A DNA stretch of 64,000 nt from Reticulitermes speratus (GCA_021186555.1 JAJKFL010000004.1:17326406-17390405), one strand, 5' to 3'. Positions 45,115-56,999 are shown, counted from the first letter of the stretch. Notes: a model not told the origin generated them from the letters alone. A program made the numbers and translations.

Positions 45115-48100
45115 GCTGCAAACTAAATACGTTGTGTTTGATGTGATACGCCTTGCGATTCTTCAAATACGTTACCGTAGTGCAGTAAGGTTAAGGGCAT
45201 CAAAATGCTGTCACATATTCCTTTCACCTGCAGGACTATTATACTCAAAATGACGATAAATGAAAGACAGCGCTGCCATAATTCAAATTCACATTACTGT
45301 TATCTCACACATGGCTGGAAAGCGTGTAATTCTCGAATTACTGCATAATTTCGCTGTTGGTTACCGTGTATCTTAAAGCACGCCAAATACGCCACTCAGG
45401 TTCTTACTGAATTCACTGTATTCAATTGCAATTTTATGGTTGCAGCCATAAGTCATCAGAAAATAAGGAAGGAAGTTTGAAGTTCTGGAAGTATTTTAGG
45501 ATGATTATGAGATGTTCTGTGTTAAATACTATCAAAATCAAAAATAAAACTCAATATATTTCTTCTGTAAAACTTCTTACTCACGTTTACAACAGATGAT
45601 CTATATATGCCTCCACAATTTTGCGCTCGTATTTCGACTTTATATATCATCTTGCAGCAAGTGATTAATTTCATAAAAATTTAACATACATTACCAAATT
45701 TGTAACGAACCTTGGACCCTTTGTTTCACATACATTATTTATTACATATTAACATGATTTTAAATATGTAACTACAGACTAAATTGACTTTTATGTCCTT
45801 ATATCTTACCTACGTATGTTGGTTAGTATACAGTACATAGTATGTGTTGATTTTATGTTACTGTTAATCTGTTTTTAATCTAAGGTTGCACATGGTCAAT
45901 ATTCAAGAAGCTTAACCATTTAAGACCCACTTATAACTACATGTACCAGCCACTGTAAGGCCAAAAAGCTCTGTATTTTGCCTACAAATTGTATTCATGT
46001 AACTTCTGTGATCAACCAAATAGAAAACAATTCACTCCCCTGAACATTATTAAATGACTGGTAATGTAGAAGACAAGTATTTTGTTGTTTGTGAGGTACT
46101 GAGACAGAATTTCAAATAAAATTTAGATCAGTGGTGAGCAACCTGTTCGGCACGAAAGCCAAATCAAGAGATAAAATGTTTGCGGACATTATATTTAATA
46201 CCTATTTTTTACTTATATATCATTAATGATAATACCCTGTCGTCAACAATTCCAATACTGGAACGGTAAAACTTATTTGAAATTAATCTTAAAATTTTTA
46301 ATTAATCGTACAAAATGTTAAAGTCTTAGATAGTGGCTGAGAAAACAACATGAATGAAAAGGGCAGAGACTTCTACGACAGAAACACTCCGAGACACATG
46401 CTGTGTTTTCACGTACTTACATTTAGCCACCACTTTCCTTTCCGGTTACTAAACCTACAAGCAATAAATCCAAGTAGGACAATATTTACTTTTACGTAAA
46501 ATGGGAATTTTTTTATATTTTGTTTTGAAAAGTATGTTATGTTTTAAACCATGCAACGTGTAACTTAATAACCCTTTTCTACGGAAGCGAAAAAACTTAC
46601 TGATTGTCCAGTTTCACATCTTTTCGTTTCGTGTTTCTGAAATTAAATAGCGGGCCGTGTTTTTCTCATCGCTGATTTAAATGAACGCTAGTCTTCAAAG
46701 AGTTAAGTACTTTCCATACGAACGTTGTAGGTCTTTAGTTATCAATTCGGTTTACTTTTCCACTTGCAGTAAAAATTTCATATCACCATGGGCCTACTCC
46801 GCGAAATATATTTCATCGCCAATTCCACCACCAACAAAACATTTCTCAAGCCTACGACTAAAGCCACAAACATTATCACAATCAGCAAAATCACAACTAT
46901 CTCAATTATAAAACATCTCTTATGACGTCAAATTCAGTAGCATAGAAGGACGGAATCCGTCAGACATCAAATAAATGATCGTCCCTTAACCAGTCACATT
47001 CTGCAGCTAAGTTGCTGTCTGCAAGGCACACGTTACGGAACAATGTTGGGCGGAGACAGGCGTGATAAAGATGCAGTTCAGATGTTGCGAGCTCTTTCTA
47101 TTTAGTCACTCAGTCAAGTCCTTCATGCAGAGAATGTTCTCTACGTTTAGCCCAGTGGGCCGTGAAAGACGCTAAGCTGCTTCCATCTGTATCAGCATCA
47201 GCAGTAGCTATAAGAGAAGAGAGAAGCTACAGAGAAGGGTCTTACAGCAATAGTCTTACTGGTTATAGCCAGTCAGTCAGCAAAATCAAGCCAAGCAAGG
47301 CAGAGGATGATGGATCAACTTCTTGGCAAGAAATGGAGATTTAAACCTGTATTTCTGTCTCTCTCCGTTCCCCAACGTCCGTACTCTCTTTCAGAAATGG
47401 CTTCTCTACAACTAACTTTCGTATCTCTTCCTATTCCCCAAGGATGTTTGCATAGCCTTGTCTTAGCTCCTTGATTTCTCTCTTGACACAATATAACCTC
47501 ACTCTTGTTTCTTCATTCACAACGATATACGAGTACAGGCAACAAGCTTGAACCAAATCGATGCACCATAACCCTCCTTGAGAGGCTAACAGCCACTAAT
47601 GTAGTCAAAAAGTACCTCTCATGTATGGAATTCGAAAGTGTATTACTGTGGTCAGATATGCACGCAACTGTAACCTATCCTGAGCCAGACAAATCCAGCG
47701 TACATCGCCTCATCCTATTACTCTAACATCTCTTTTAATATTATCTACCATTGATGGCTCTCGCGCAAGTTGTCTTGCCTTCTCAGATTTCCTGGCCAAG
47801 TTTGTATATATCTTTTTTTCCACCACGTGAAATATAATGTATATCCTGCAAATAGTAACCTTCCTTGAACACTCAATTAATATTTGGATGAAAGCTCAAA
47901 TTATAAAGTTCCTTATTATACAGTTTTCTTAGTCTCCTGTTACGTTTTCCGTACTTTGTCGAAATACGTTCCTGAACATCCTCTAACTAAAAGTCGTCAG
48001 AGCAAAAGATCGAGTTTCACATTCACAAAATATTTACGTTTCACGAAACAGAAAAGAAGGCATGTAATGCAGAAATGCACGGAAATAACCACTCTCCGGT

Positions 48101-48290
48101 TTAACCTGCTGTTATGTCTTCATGAATATAAATGGCAATAAACTTCACGATTAGGAAGATTAGTCTGAAGATTTAGCAGGTTTGGAAGAACGGAGAATGA
48201 AAAGCTGTACCTTTATTTGCCGTAACTGTACTTTTGTTTCCGTCACAGACGGTGTACACTGGCTGTAACAGTGGCAGCTAACTACCCACC
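45115..48290. other. No recognisable gene (dpr-like intron 1)
   Basis: AT-rich. The 60-codon frame at 47162-47344 is Ser-rich and slightly GC-richer but matches nothing I know. No exon with clear splice signals and homology was found. Confidence 0.4.
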
Positions 48291-48299
48291 TAACTGACT

Positions 48300-48730
48300 T
48301 ACTGACTACATGAAACATATTCCTTGTTGAAAAGGTAGTAGTTCCTTAGCTAGTCAAGAAATCCCCTGCGTCTTGTCGGCCCCGAAGGTTAACCACCGTG
48401 TTAAATTGCCTCTATCCTGAGTCATAGTAATACAGTCCATGCTCTCTCTTGTTTAAGTCGACCCAAAGAAACACTCCAAGTCCGAGGTCATTACAATATA
48501 CGTGTATATTAAATCCGAGGTCATGTGTAACGTTTCGTAACATATTGATTTTTTGCGGTGAGAAATTCTTAGCTCCTCGCCCAACCCCCAAGCTGGAGGA
48601 CCACAACTTGTCAGCTGTTCGCGACTGCTTATTCAATACGGTTGCAGGTATCCTCCATATCTGGAGGCTGTCTTCTACATTCACAACCTTAGCGACGCCA
48701 TGCCGTAGCGACGGCGGTTTAAGGTTATAA
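48300..48730 (-). mobile_element. Internally deleted LINE-like element (family 2)
   Basis: The minus strand opens with a 5' block translating 'LWSSSLGVGRGAKNFSPQKI' and 'NMLRNVTHDLG', the same block as at 20640 (plus). It passes directly to the family 3' end: 'CAGGATAGAGGCAATTTAAC', 'GGTTAACCTTCGGGG', 'GATTTCTTGACTAGC'. Two independent copies with the same junction style suggest a non-autonomous subfamily rather than random decay. Confidence 0.5.
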
Positions 48731-48734
48731 AGTT

Positions 48735-50535
48735 ATTAGAGTGTCAATTAGTGTAAAAATTCCAGTAACTTTTAATTGTACGTTATTTATGTTCTAATAC
48801 AAAGAGAGTAGGGTTATGTGCGGTGAACCTGAGAGCAGCAGTGGGCTCTTTGAAGTTGTGTCTCGTAACATGTCTACAGCACTGCTGAAAATTTAAAAGT
48901 ACCCAGCTTCTCGATCGAAAAACCCCAAACACAAGTTGGTTCATTAGTGCTCCGTATCGTCGCAGTTAAGCCTTCAACTCTGAAGAAAACTCTTAGAACT
49001 TCCCGTCATATAGCCCCGTCACCTCCTACAACTATACGTTCAAATATCAGCCCTTTCTAAATTCCAAGAAACATGACGATATGTCGTGTGAAAACGTACA
49101 AATAGATGAAGAGCTTCATAACAAGTTACACAAGACGGAAGGACCGCTTTAATAAGGAGCCTTTTTACGACGTACATAATTACTACACGCGCATTATAAG
49201 CCGGCCACGTCTATTCACAATCCGCCGTTCTGTCGCTCAAACGACTCGAATGATTTTGATAAAATTTGGTGCTTGATGCCTAAATTTAAAGCTGTTGGAC
49301 TGGTTCTTTTGGTCAGGTCAACGTTGCTCTAACAGAAACTACACTGTACACAAAACTCAAACTTAAATGTATCATCATTTTAGGAAGAGGTTCATATGAC
49401 AAAGTTATACGTGTCCATAATATATAAATGTGCGTGCATCGAAAGGCACAGACCGCGTTGAGCTCTGAAAGGTTCACGTAAAACAATTTTACGTGACAAA
49501 GGGGACTATTATACAGCCATTAATTTAAGAATATTTAGTCGCTTGTAAGTTCTTTCGGTTTAAAACCATCCTGTAGACAGCAGCATTTGGTTAGTGTTTT
49601 AAAATAAAAAATATTACTATGTCACACTGGCCTACTTCAATAAGTGAAAACTCCAACATTCTATTAATATTACTTGGTGTTATGATAACCTCAGAAAATA
49701 CAATTTTCAATTTCGTAGCGTTCTAAAGGCAAGATTTACTGGAAGAAACTGGAATGTTACATTGTTCAGGTATATGACATCCATTTTTGTTTTCTTTCCA
49801 GCTCTTGTTCGGCCCAGTGTAGACAAATTGAGTCCACGAATTCCGAGTAGTCAGGCAAACGTCCTACGTCTTGGGTCGCACGCTGAAACAAAACTAGACT
49901 GCTAGTGAAATACGAATTCATTCAAATGTAAAGGAAATTCGCTTAGCTTCAATTGCACCCACCGATGATATATGAATTAAATTGCAGAAATGGTCCGCTG
50001 GAAACCGTACTACAAGTTAATTCTATTAGTCAGCTCATGAAAGGGAAACATTGTGTTTCCACGCTTTAAAACTCATGTTCTAATCATCGTTATTGTTTGA
50101 AATGAATAAACGATTTTAAAATTCTCACGTTTGTTTTCACCGCTTATAAGTTTAATCCATATAAACAGGATCCACAAAACGGGTGTAATTTTCGATTTTG
50201 TGGTTTCGCTATTTCGTCACGACACGGCGTGCCTAAACGCGCCAAAGGTCACGAGAACTGAGGTACAAACAACAAGCTTGTACGCTATATTATTCGATGG
50301 GACAGACTTATATGCATTTACCACCAATGTCATAAAAAGTATCACATTAGAACGCCTGTAGAAATTCTCGTACCTTCTACGTTCGGCCTACTGATACTAT
50401 ATGCAGTATGCTACGGTACGACAGAACGATATGTCGTACAAAGAACGAAACATAAAAATTACACATAACTAAATTCCCCATGGACCACACTCCTTCCTGA
50501 GAACCTAACATTTCCTCAGCTAATCGAGACATTCT
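48735..50535. other. No gene; one exon-like splice acceptor
   Basis: A strong acceptor-like tract 'TTTTTGTTTTCTTTCCAG' ends at 49800 on the plus strand and is followed by a 33-codon open stretch. It is on the strand opposite the dpr-like gene and matches no family. Confidence 0.4.
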
Positions 50536-50539
50536 CGCA

Positions 50540-50985
50540 TTTTATGAAACCCGAAGGTACGTTACCGTGTCAACAACAGCCCACATGTTGCCCCTATCCA
50601 CAGCCACATGTATCCAGTCCACGCCCTCCGACCTCATTTCTTCAAGATCCATTTTAATATTGCCCTCACATTCACGCCAACGTGTCCCAAGTCGTCTCTT
50701 TCCTTCAGGGTTTTGCACCAAAACCTTGTATCCACTTCCCTTCTCCCCCAAACGTGCTACATGTTCCGCCCATCTCATTATTTTAAACTTCTTGATTTGA
50801 TCACCTGAACAATATCTGGTAAGGAGTTCTAATCATTAGACTCTTCATTACCTAATTTTTCTTAGTCCTTCTGCTACCTTTGCTCTCTTAGGCCCAAATA
50901 TCCTGCAGCACCTTATTTTCGAACTCCCTCAGCCTATGTTTTCCCTTCACGTGACAGTCCAAGTTGCACACCCATATAAAAAAGA
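50540..50985 (-). pseudogene. LINE ORF2 C-terminal remnant (family 2)
   Basis: Minus-strand translation: 'REKHRLREFENKVLQDIFGP', 'KRAKVAEGLRKIR', then the open stretch 50542-50778 starting 'MRWAEHVARLGEKGSGYKVL' and running through 'NPEGKRRLGTRWRECEGNIK' and 'MDLEEMRSEGVDWIHVAVDR'. This is the best-preserved C-terminus of this LINE family here. 5'-truncated; stops lie in the upstream part. Confidence 0.85.
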
Positions 50986-51272
50986 ATAATTACAGCTCCA
51001 GCAAAGAACAAACAACGAACAGAATCACTGTTTGAAAGAACAAAATATTAGTGTGTTAGGATGCATTTAAGGGAACTTTACTCGAATGACAGAATGTTAA
51101 TTACACTATTCAGCAAATGTTATGTTTAATACAAGAATATTGCGAAATCTGAGACGAAAAATTGGTTGATATACAGCGTAAGAGAATATTTTACTCAGTG
51201 AGAACCCGTCTAGTTAATAATCAGGATCTGTCGCGGGCGGAAGAATCAAACACAATGCAATCATATCAGAAG

Positions 51273-51597
51273 TTACTAAAACTCCATAAAATAATTGAAC
51301 AAATAATTGAATTGTACACCCTGAAGAAACAAGCACTGAAACTTCTTAACACCATAAAATAATTGAAATATACGTCCAGAAGAAACAAGTAGGCTTAATA
51401 AGTGACCACCACTCTTTATACACCAGCAAATAACTGAAATATACGTCCAGAGAATAAAGCGTAACATATCCACCCCATTACGATACTAAAACTCCTTACA
51501 TCAGCCAATAATTCGGAAGAAACAAGTAAAATGTAACCACCTCAATACGTTACTGAAACTCTTCACATCAGTAAAATTTTGAAATACGTAGCTCTCC
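51273..51597. repeat. Degenerate tandem repeat, about five units of 60-76 bp
   Basis: Units start near 51273, 51334, 51406, 51484 and 51551 with 'tactaaaactcc' or 'tactgaaactc'. They contain 'gaaatatacgtccag' and 'agaagaaacaag'. Confidence 0.75.
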
Positions 51598-51599
51598 GT

Positions 51600-51950
51600 C
51601 ACAAGTAACGAATTAGTATCAGAGCGAATGAATGAAACACAGATTTATTTGTATGTATAAACTAGCCAAATCTTTAACATGCTTGTGAAACTTGTTCTCT
51701 CTCGCTCCAAGAGAACAGGTGTTCTTCGCGTCTGCAAACGAGGTGGAGAACGAAATACGTAGCGGTGAGAAAAAAAAAGAGAGTATTATAAGGATGGAAA
51801 AACAATATGAATTATGCTCATAATAATTATCCTTCACAAAATATTATTAAAGTTATCAAATGACAAAGAATTAGATGAGTGGGGCATGCAAAAGGCACTG
51901 CAGATGAGACGTGCATATTAAATATTTTAAAGTTGTCCATCCCGTGTATT
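51600..51950. other. No recognisable gene
   Basis: AT-rich; nothing supported. Confidence 0.45.
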
Positions 51951-51956
51951 TTTAAT

Positions 51957-52505
51957 CAATGTATTCAATTTTTTGTGCAAAGTAAATGCACATTATTAGT
52001 TACATATGAGTGTTAAACACGTAGCTCCGACATGTTTTGTTACAAGTGCACCATCTTCAGGGAGAACAATATGCCAGGTTTAAAACCAACTTCCAGTGAC
52101 AAGCCACTATTTACATGGTTAAACAGTCTTTAGTAGGCTCACTTTTTTATATCTTTTATGTATAAAAGGTAAAACTTGTATTGTTTTCAAAAACGTATGG
52201 TTAAAATAATATTAAAATATTTCTTACATAATAAATATGATTTATGCAGATTAAAATTATTGTTGCAGCTGGTAGTGAAAATTTGTAGTTTGTGGCATTA
52301 TATGTTCTGGTCTCTAGTGGGTATCTCAATCCAACGTGGATCGGGTCCTGTAAATATATGGTATACAAAAGAATATTTAGTTTTAACTATTAACTATGAC
52401 ATCCTAAATTAATTTAAGATTTCGTGTTTAACTACTTGTTCAACACTCTTGTGTAACTAATAATGTGCATATAGTTGGTACAATGGATTTAATACATTGT
52501 GCACA
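51957..52505. mobile_element. Inverted-repeat element with one hammerhead end
   Basis: The left arm 'gcacattattagttacata' (from about 51990) and its inverse near 52450-52472 form the terminal inverted repeat, with weaker similarity outward to about 51957 and 52505. The left arm carries a hammerhead motif; the right arm has lost it. Confidence 0.65.
52024..52066 (-). ncRNA. Hammerhead ribozyme motif with one core change
   Basis: Minus strand: stem I CUCC/GGAG, core CUGAAGA, stem II from UGGUG through UAACA, then AAAA in place of GAAA, then C-AUGUC with a GUC triplet. A G-to-A change in the conserved GAAA probably inactivates it. Confidence 0.6.
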
Positions 52506-52579
52506 CGAAATTCTTTATCATTGTCATCATCATCAGAGGCGTAAACAGGTGTAGGACACCTGTGTCCTGTCCTGCGAAA

Positions 52580-53620
52580 ACTCAATCCTGAAGATACTTT
52601 TGATCTCTCCACGTTGTTTTTGGTCGACATATGTCGCGTTTGCCTTTTTGTTTGTATTCCAGTGCTATTCTGGATATTTGTGAGTGTTCCATCCTTTTAA
52701 CATGCTGTAGCCAATTCTTTTGGTAACTGTGAATTTCATTTACTATGTGTTCTACTTTTAGTTTTTCTCGAATTTTTGTAATCCTTTGATGATCTAAACT
52801 TGTCAGTCCTAAAAGTGATATCAGAAATTTCATTTGTGCTATTTCTAATTGTTGAATTTTTTATTTAAAACCCAAATTTCACTGTCATATTTCAATGCTG
52901 CTTTGGATGTAATAATGTAAAGACGTAATTTGGTGCTTGGAGCATATTTTTACCAAAATGTCTTTTGATGCTTCCATTTATTTTATTATGCTGGTGTATT
53001 TTTGTAGTAATATCAGTTTTAAATTCGGAGATCATATTTCCTACATACATAAACTCTGTAACCTGTTCAATAATTGTATCACCAATAACAATTTTAGATC
53101 TTTGTAAGTTCTTGCCACATATAGCCATTTAATATAATAATAATAAAAATAACCACGGCTCGACAGCCCTATATGGGCTTGGGCCTCCTCTTTCCGAGGT
53201 TGCTTGGTCTTGTGCATTTGTGGCAGTGAGTGACCAGCCCACTGGCCGCGCTGTTCGACTCAATCCTGATGTAACTGCCAGAGCCATCTGGCAGTCAGTC
53301 AAGAGACTTGGGTGGGAAATGGCCGCTGAATTTTGCTTACGAGCATTACTAGTTCTATTCATGCCCGCAAGGTTCTTTTACATGCCGTAAATCTACGACA
53401 TACATATAGCCATTTGGTAGTTGATATTTTCATGTCGTATTTTAGAGCAATTTTGTTTAGTGTGTTTTGCTGCAATTTGCAGTTCATCTTCTGTCTTTGC
53501 TAGTATCATTTTGTCATCGGCATATAGCGTTGTTTTGAGTATTTTATTATCACATATTTTAAATCCAGTTGTGGAAGTGGATTTACTTTCTCGTATTAGC
53601 TGATTTCCATGTGAAATTTA
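52580..53620 (-). pseudogene. Third LINE: reverse transcriptase end and C-terminus, split by a SINE
   Basis: Minus strand, from 53620 down: 'LYADDKMILAKTEDELQIAA' carries the catalytic YADD (about 53530), then 'KHTKQNCSKIRHENINYQMA'. After a SINE (53131-53403), the open stretch 52892-53128 ('MAICGKNLQRSKIVIGDTII', 'EQVTEFMYVGNMISEF') continues. The region 52582-52833 ('HSYQKNWLQHVKRMEHSQIS') is the usual C-terminal end. Removing the SINE and one copy of its 14-bp duplication restores collinearity. Otherwise broken by stops; inactive. Confidence 0.88.
53117..53417 (-). repeat. SINE (group 2) inserted in a LINE, 14-bp target duplication
   Basis: The insert 53131-53403 is bounded by 'acatatagccattt' at 53117-53130 and 53404-53417. 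On the minus strand it starts 'TGTCGTAGATTTACGGCATG', a head with no resemblance to group 1. It ends with the 'GGGCTGTCGAGCCGTGG' tail plus an AT-rich ATT-repeat end, nearly the tail of the group 1 copy at 31805. Confidence 0.92.
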
Positions 53621-53624
53621 ATAG

Positions 53625-56140
53625 CAAAATCTGAATGAAATAGACCAGTGTAAATCCATGACGTAGATAGGAGAATGTTATAAATTAGGTCTTTAAGAAA
53701 CAGACTGAGTGAGACCTGAATTAAACTGTCCTATGACAGTTTCCAGTTGCGGGCGCTTATGAATACAGTAATGATCATTAGGGTTCCATACAAGGCAAGC
53801 CATATATTGGCCAGCAGAGCGACTACTGTTATTTTAAAAAGGTTATGATTATTTCCATATGCGTACTACATACCTCATCCAATTACTGCTGCTTTATTTT
53901 ATCTCCCTAACATCTGGTAAAAAGCGAAAATTCTTAAACTCCTCATTTTGCAGTTTTATCATTCCTCCTGCCTGTCCTATTTGTCCTTTGTTCTCAAACA
54001 TCGCAATCAATCTGTTGTCCTAATGTAGAAGTGAAAGTGTGTTGACATAGTATAATCTGGTTTAAAAAAAAAGGATCCACCGGAGTGACAACAAGAAATA
54101 TCAGCATTTAACACGATTTTAAGAAATTTTGTTTCATTGAATTTTAACTTGTAATTACAACAAATTTACACTACACAAATTTAAGCATCGAGAAGGACGC
54201 TACTTGCGATATCGATGTCCAGAAGACAACACACTTCATCAATAAAGAAAACAGAAACCAACAGGGAATGTATTATATCTGCAACAAACAAAATTTATAA
54301 TTGTAATCAATACACATGAAGTATAAAATATAAAAGAAAATTTTTAGGAAACAAATATGGAAATAATATGAAGGTAACGAGATCTCACTCCATAAAAATA
54401 GACACATGTCATCTATATTTATATTTACAAAGTTTCAGGTTTTACATTTTTAACCACATATTAGCCTGTTGATGACAATTCAACGTCTAAAAAAGTTGCT
54501 AAAGTGATTGACAAGTCATTTTATCAACAATAAATTTGCATTGATTGCGGTACTCTTTATTTATATTACGAGAAATACAACGGTGTGCCGACATAAAATG
54601 CAACAGACCATACTTTTACTATGTCAATAAGTGCTTCGTAACAGCTGTGAATGTAACGCAAATCCAATTGCAAAATATTTCTGTGTTAGGCATTGTACAT
54701 TACTAGCACTTCAGTACTTACATTTTTATAAAGAAGGTAAAATGCATATGGCGCTGCAACTTGTTTTGCGATGACCAACTAAAGCTCGTAGGAATAAATA
54801 ATATTTCGAAGAATGTTACAGCGCTACGCCATGCTGAAATATCATGCAATTAATTTTAAAGCTGATCTGTGCTTTAAGTTCCTTATTTATGTTTGTACAC
54901 ATTTGATAATTATGTCCACAGATTTAAATTACCCGAACACGAAAAGGCGTAACAACACTATGTTAGTTTAGATGCAGAATTACCGTGCTCTATTTAAAAT
55001 GGCGGAATATTCCGCACTATATGGTTTCCTGGAATATTATAACATGTTACAGTTGGTTAAGCACTGAATCAATAATAACTGGCATAAAAATAAAAGAAAC
55101 ATATTAATTGGCGACACTCCCACAGGAACGCATCAATAAGTATCCAGGTATCTACTGTCCATCACAGAAAGCATAATAACTTTATACGAGGTACATACGC
55201 AATGTGTATTACACTGTGATTTGTAGTAATGTGGAATAATCGCAGTTCAATGCCTGGATCCATACAAATTATCCAATTAGCCCCATTAGAATATCAGTCC
55301 AGCTAGTCGAAGTATTTGCGTTAGGTGATCCTCGGTAACAAGTGATATGTTAATGGATATATATGTCACAACGGGACAACGTGGTTTCCTGAATATAGAG
55401 TCAGCTACTTCTAATCAGGACGTATCCGACATTTACGCATAGAAAATGAAGAAACTAAGTTTTAAATGACGCAATGCCTTAAATGTTTGAACACCAATTT
55501 CCGATCAAATTATAATTATATACAGAAATTACGTTCTTACCTCACACAAAGTACAATACATGATCACTGAAATTTGTGGTTAGTATTATATGAACAACAT
55601 AAATACAATGTGTGGCAAAATGCGGAGTTTCTGAGTTACAGCAAATCGTAAGCTTAGTCACCAATGTGCTGAAAAGGGTTAGACAGTGCCTAGGTTATTA
55701 TTGTGGCCAATGTAATCACCTCTTAACATTATCAACCTCGGTCATCATCCACAGGTTCTGTTTAAGGGCTTCGCTTTATTGTCAGAACAAACAGCGACTA
55801 CTTTCATAATTAACTGATTTGTCTTTAAAATGCAGAAGCAGTTGGATTTCTGCAAAGTAGCAACTGAAATATTAAATCTTATTTAGTTACGTTCCAGGCT
55901 TGAATGCGTCATACAGTTTTTCACTAAGACGAAAATATAAAGATTTTTATACAACAAGAAATGAATATTTGTGGTCGCTTTAATACATTTAAAGTCCTAT
56001 TTTCCAGAACTATTTCTGTGAAAGGTACCAAAATACATTAAAACTCCCATGTAAGACTGAAATCTGTGGTACCATAGGTATCAGCAAGGATATATAGGAT
56101 ACACTAATGTTTCAGTTCTGCTAATTTATAAATAAACTAC
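53625..56140. other. No recognisable gene (dpr-like intron 1)
   Basis: AT-rich; nothing supported. Confidence 0.45.
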
Positions 56141-56149
56141 CTGCATGGA

Positions 56150-56470
56150 GCATGGCCCTTCTTAAGAAGTTAAAAGTTGCTCAGTTAGTCAATGAATTCT
56201 CCACATTTTATGGAACCCGCAAGCACAATGCCTTCTTCACAACAGCTCGCAACTGCCTTCTGTTCTGAGCCAAATGAACGGCATCCACAACTTCCCAGCC
56301 AGTTTCTTTAACACCTACTTGTATATTATTCAACCACCTGCCTCGCTTCTTCCAACTAGCATCTTTCTTTCAGAATTCCCTATCAAAACTTTGTATGCAT
56401 TCCTTCTACCTCATGCGTGCTACGTGCCCCACCATCTCATCCACTCTCATTTGATCATCCTGAAAATAAC
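56150..56470 (-). pseudogene. LINE 3' end remnant (family 2)
   Basis: The minus strand starts 'GATGAGATGGTGGGGCACGT' (the MRWxGH block), then 'GTTTTGATAGGGAATTCTGA', and ends 'GGTTCCATAAAATGTGGAGA', 'CATTGACTAACTGAGC', 'ACTTCTTAAGAAGGG'. Many stops. The plus-strand open frame across it is a shadow. Confidence 0.75.
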
Positions 56471-56773
56471 AGGTGGGAGTACAATTTACAGACTTCATAC
56501 AAATTCCTCCAGCCGCCTCTTATAATCCACCTCCTACATCATCATCAGCACCCTGGTCCAAGTACCTTCAGTCAGTATTCCTTCCTTAATGTGTAAGAAC
56601 AACGTCCACACCCATCCAAAGGTAGCAACATAAAATTTTGTACAGGCCTACTGACATTCCATAAATTTCACCTAAAAACTTCACCGTAAATTTAGGCAGT
56701 AGCCCAGCCCATCACCGACAAATAACAAGCAAGCCTATAGTCCTCGTAGCTACCACACAATCCGCTGGATATA

Positions 56774-56782
56774 TGACGTCAC
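56774..56782. promoter_or_regulatory. CRE-like palindrome in intron 1
   Basis: A consensus TGACGTCA sits about 60 bp inside intron 1, downstream of the signal-peptide exon. A single occurrence, so function is only a possibility. Confidence 0.2.
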
Positions 56783-56840
56783 AGCTGTACTTACAAAATT
56801 ACCCCAAATATATTTCGCTCTTTGAGCTGGCTTTGCTTAC

Positions 56841-56999
56841 CTTGTCTGATGGCGCAGTGGACCTGGAGAAGGACGCAGCCAATGAGAAGCAGCCACGTGG
56901 CCCTCGTCATCGCGTCACATCACGACCTCCTCTGGTTTGTCACGGTTCCCGATTCTCACACGTCTCATTGTGAGGAGGCGGAAGAAGAAGCGAATGCCT
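56841..56999 (-). CDS. dpr: dpr-like gene, first coding exon: 5'UTR end and signal peptide
   Basis: Minus strand. The coding part is 56910-56841: 23 codons plus one base, then donor CAAG|GTAAGC (GT at 56840-56839). It encodes 'MTRATWLLLIGCVLLQVHCA' then 'IRQ', a textbook signal peptide with an early basic residue, a hydrophobic core and a likely cut after VHC. The start has G at -3. Phase 1 at the donor matches phase 1 at the acceptors of the 39-nt exon and the Ig1 exon, giving ...IRQ-V-NDK... or, skipping it, ...IRQ-A-LKTH.... That match links it to the Ig gene 40 kb away, and dpr genes are known for very long introns. Upstream, 'ACATCTTTATTCGCAG' could be an acceptor ending at 57000, so a 5' noncoding exon is likely. 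Linkage is inferred, not proven. Confidence 0.72.
56915..56968 (-). promoter_or_regulatory. Upstream open reading frame before the signal-peptide start
   Basis: A 17-codon frame (ATG at 56968-56966, stop TGA at 56917-56915) ends four bases before the main ATG and is out of frame with it. Its final sense codon is itself an ATG followed by TGA. Such frames commonly lower or gate initiation at the main start. Confidence 0.5.

Noticed and set aside
49801..49905. Plus-strand terminal exon after a strong acceptor tract
   Set aside because: Only about 33 codons, no homology, and opposite to the host gene; a single acceptor-like tract is expected by chance in 64 kb.
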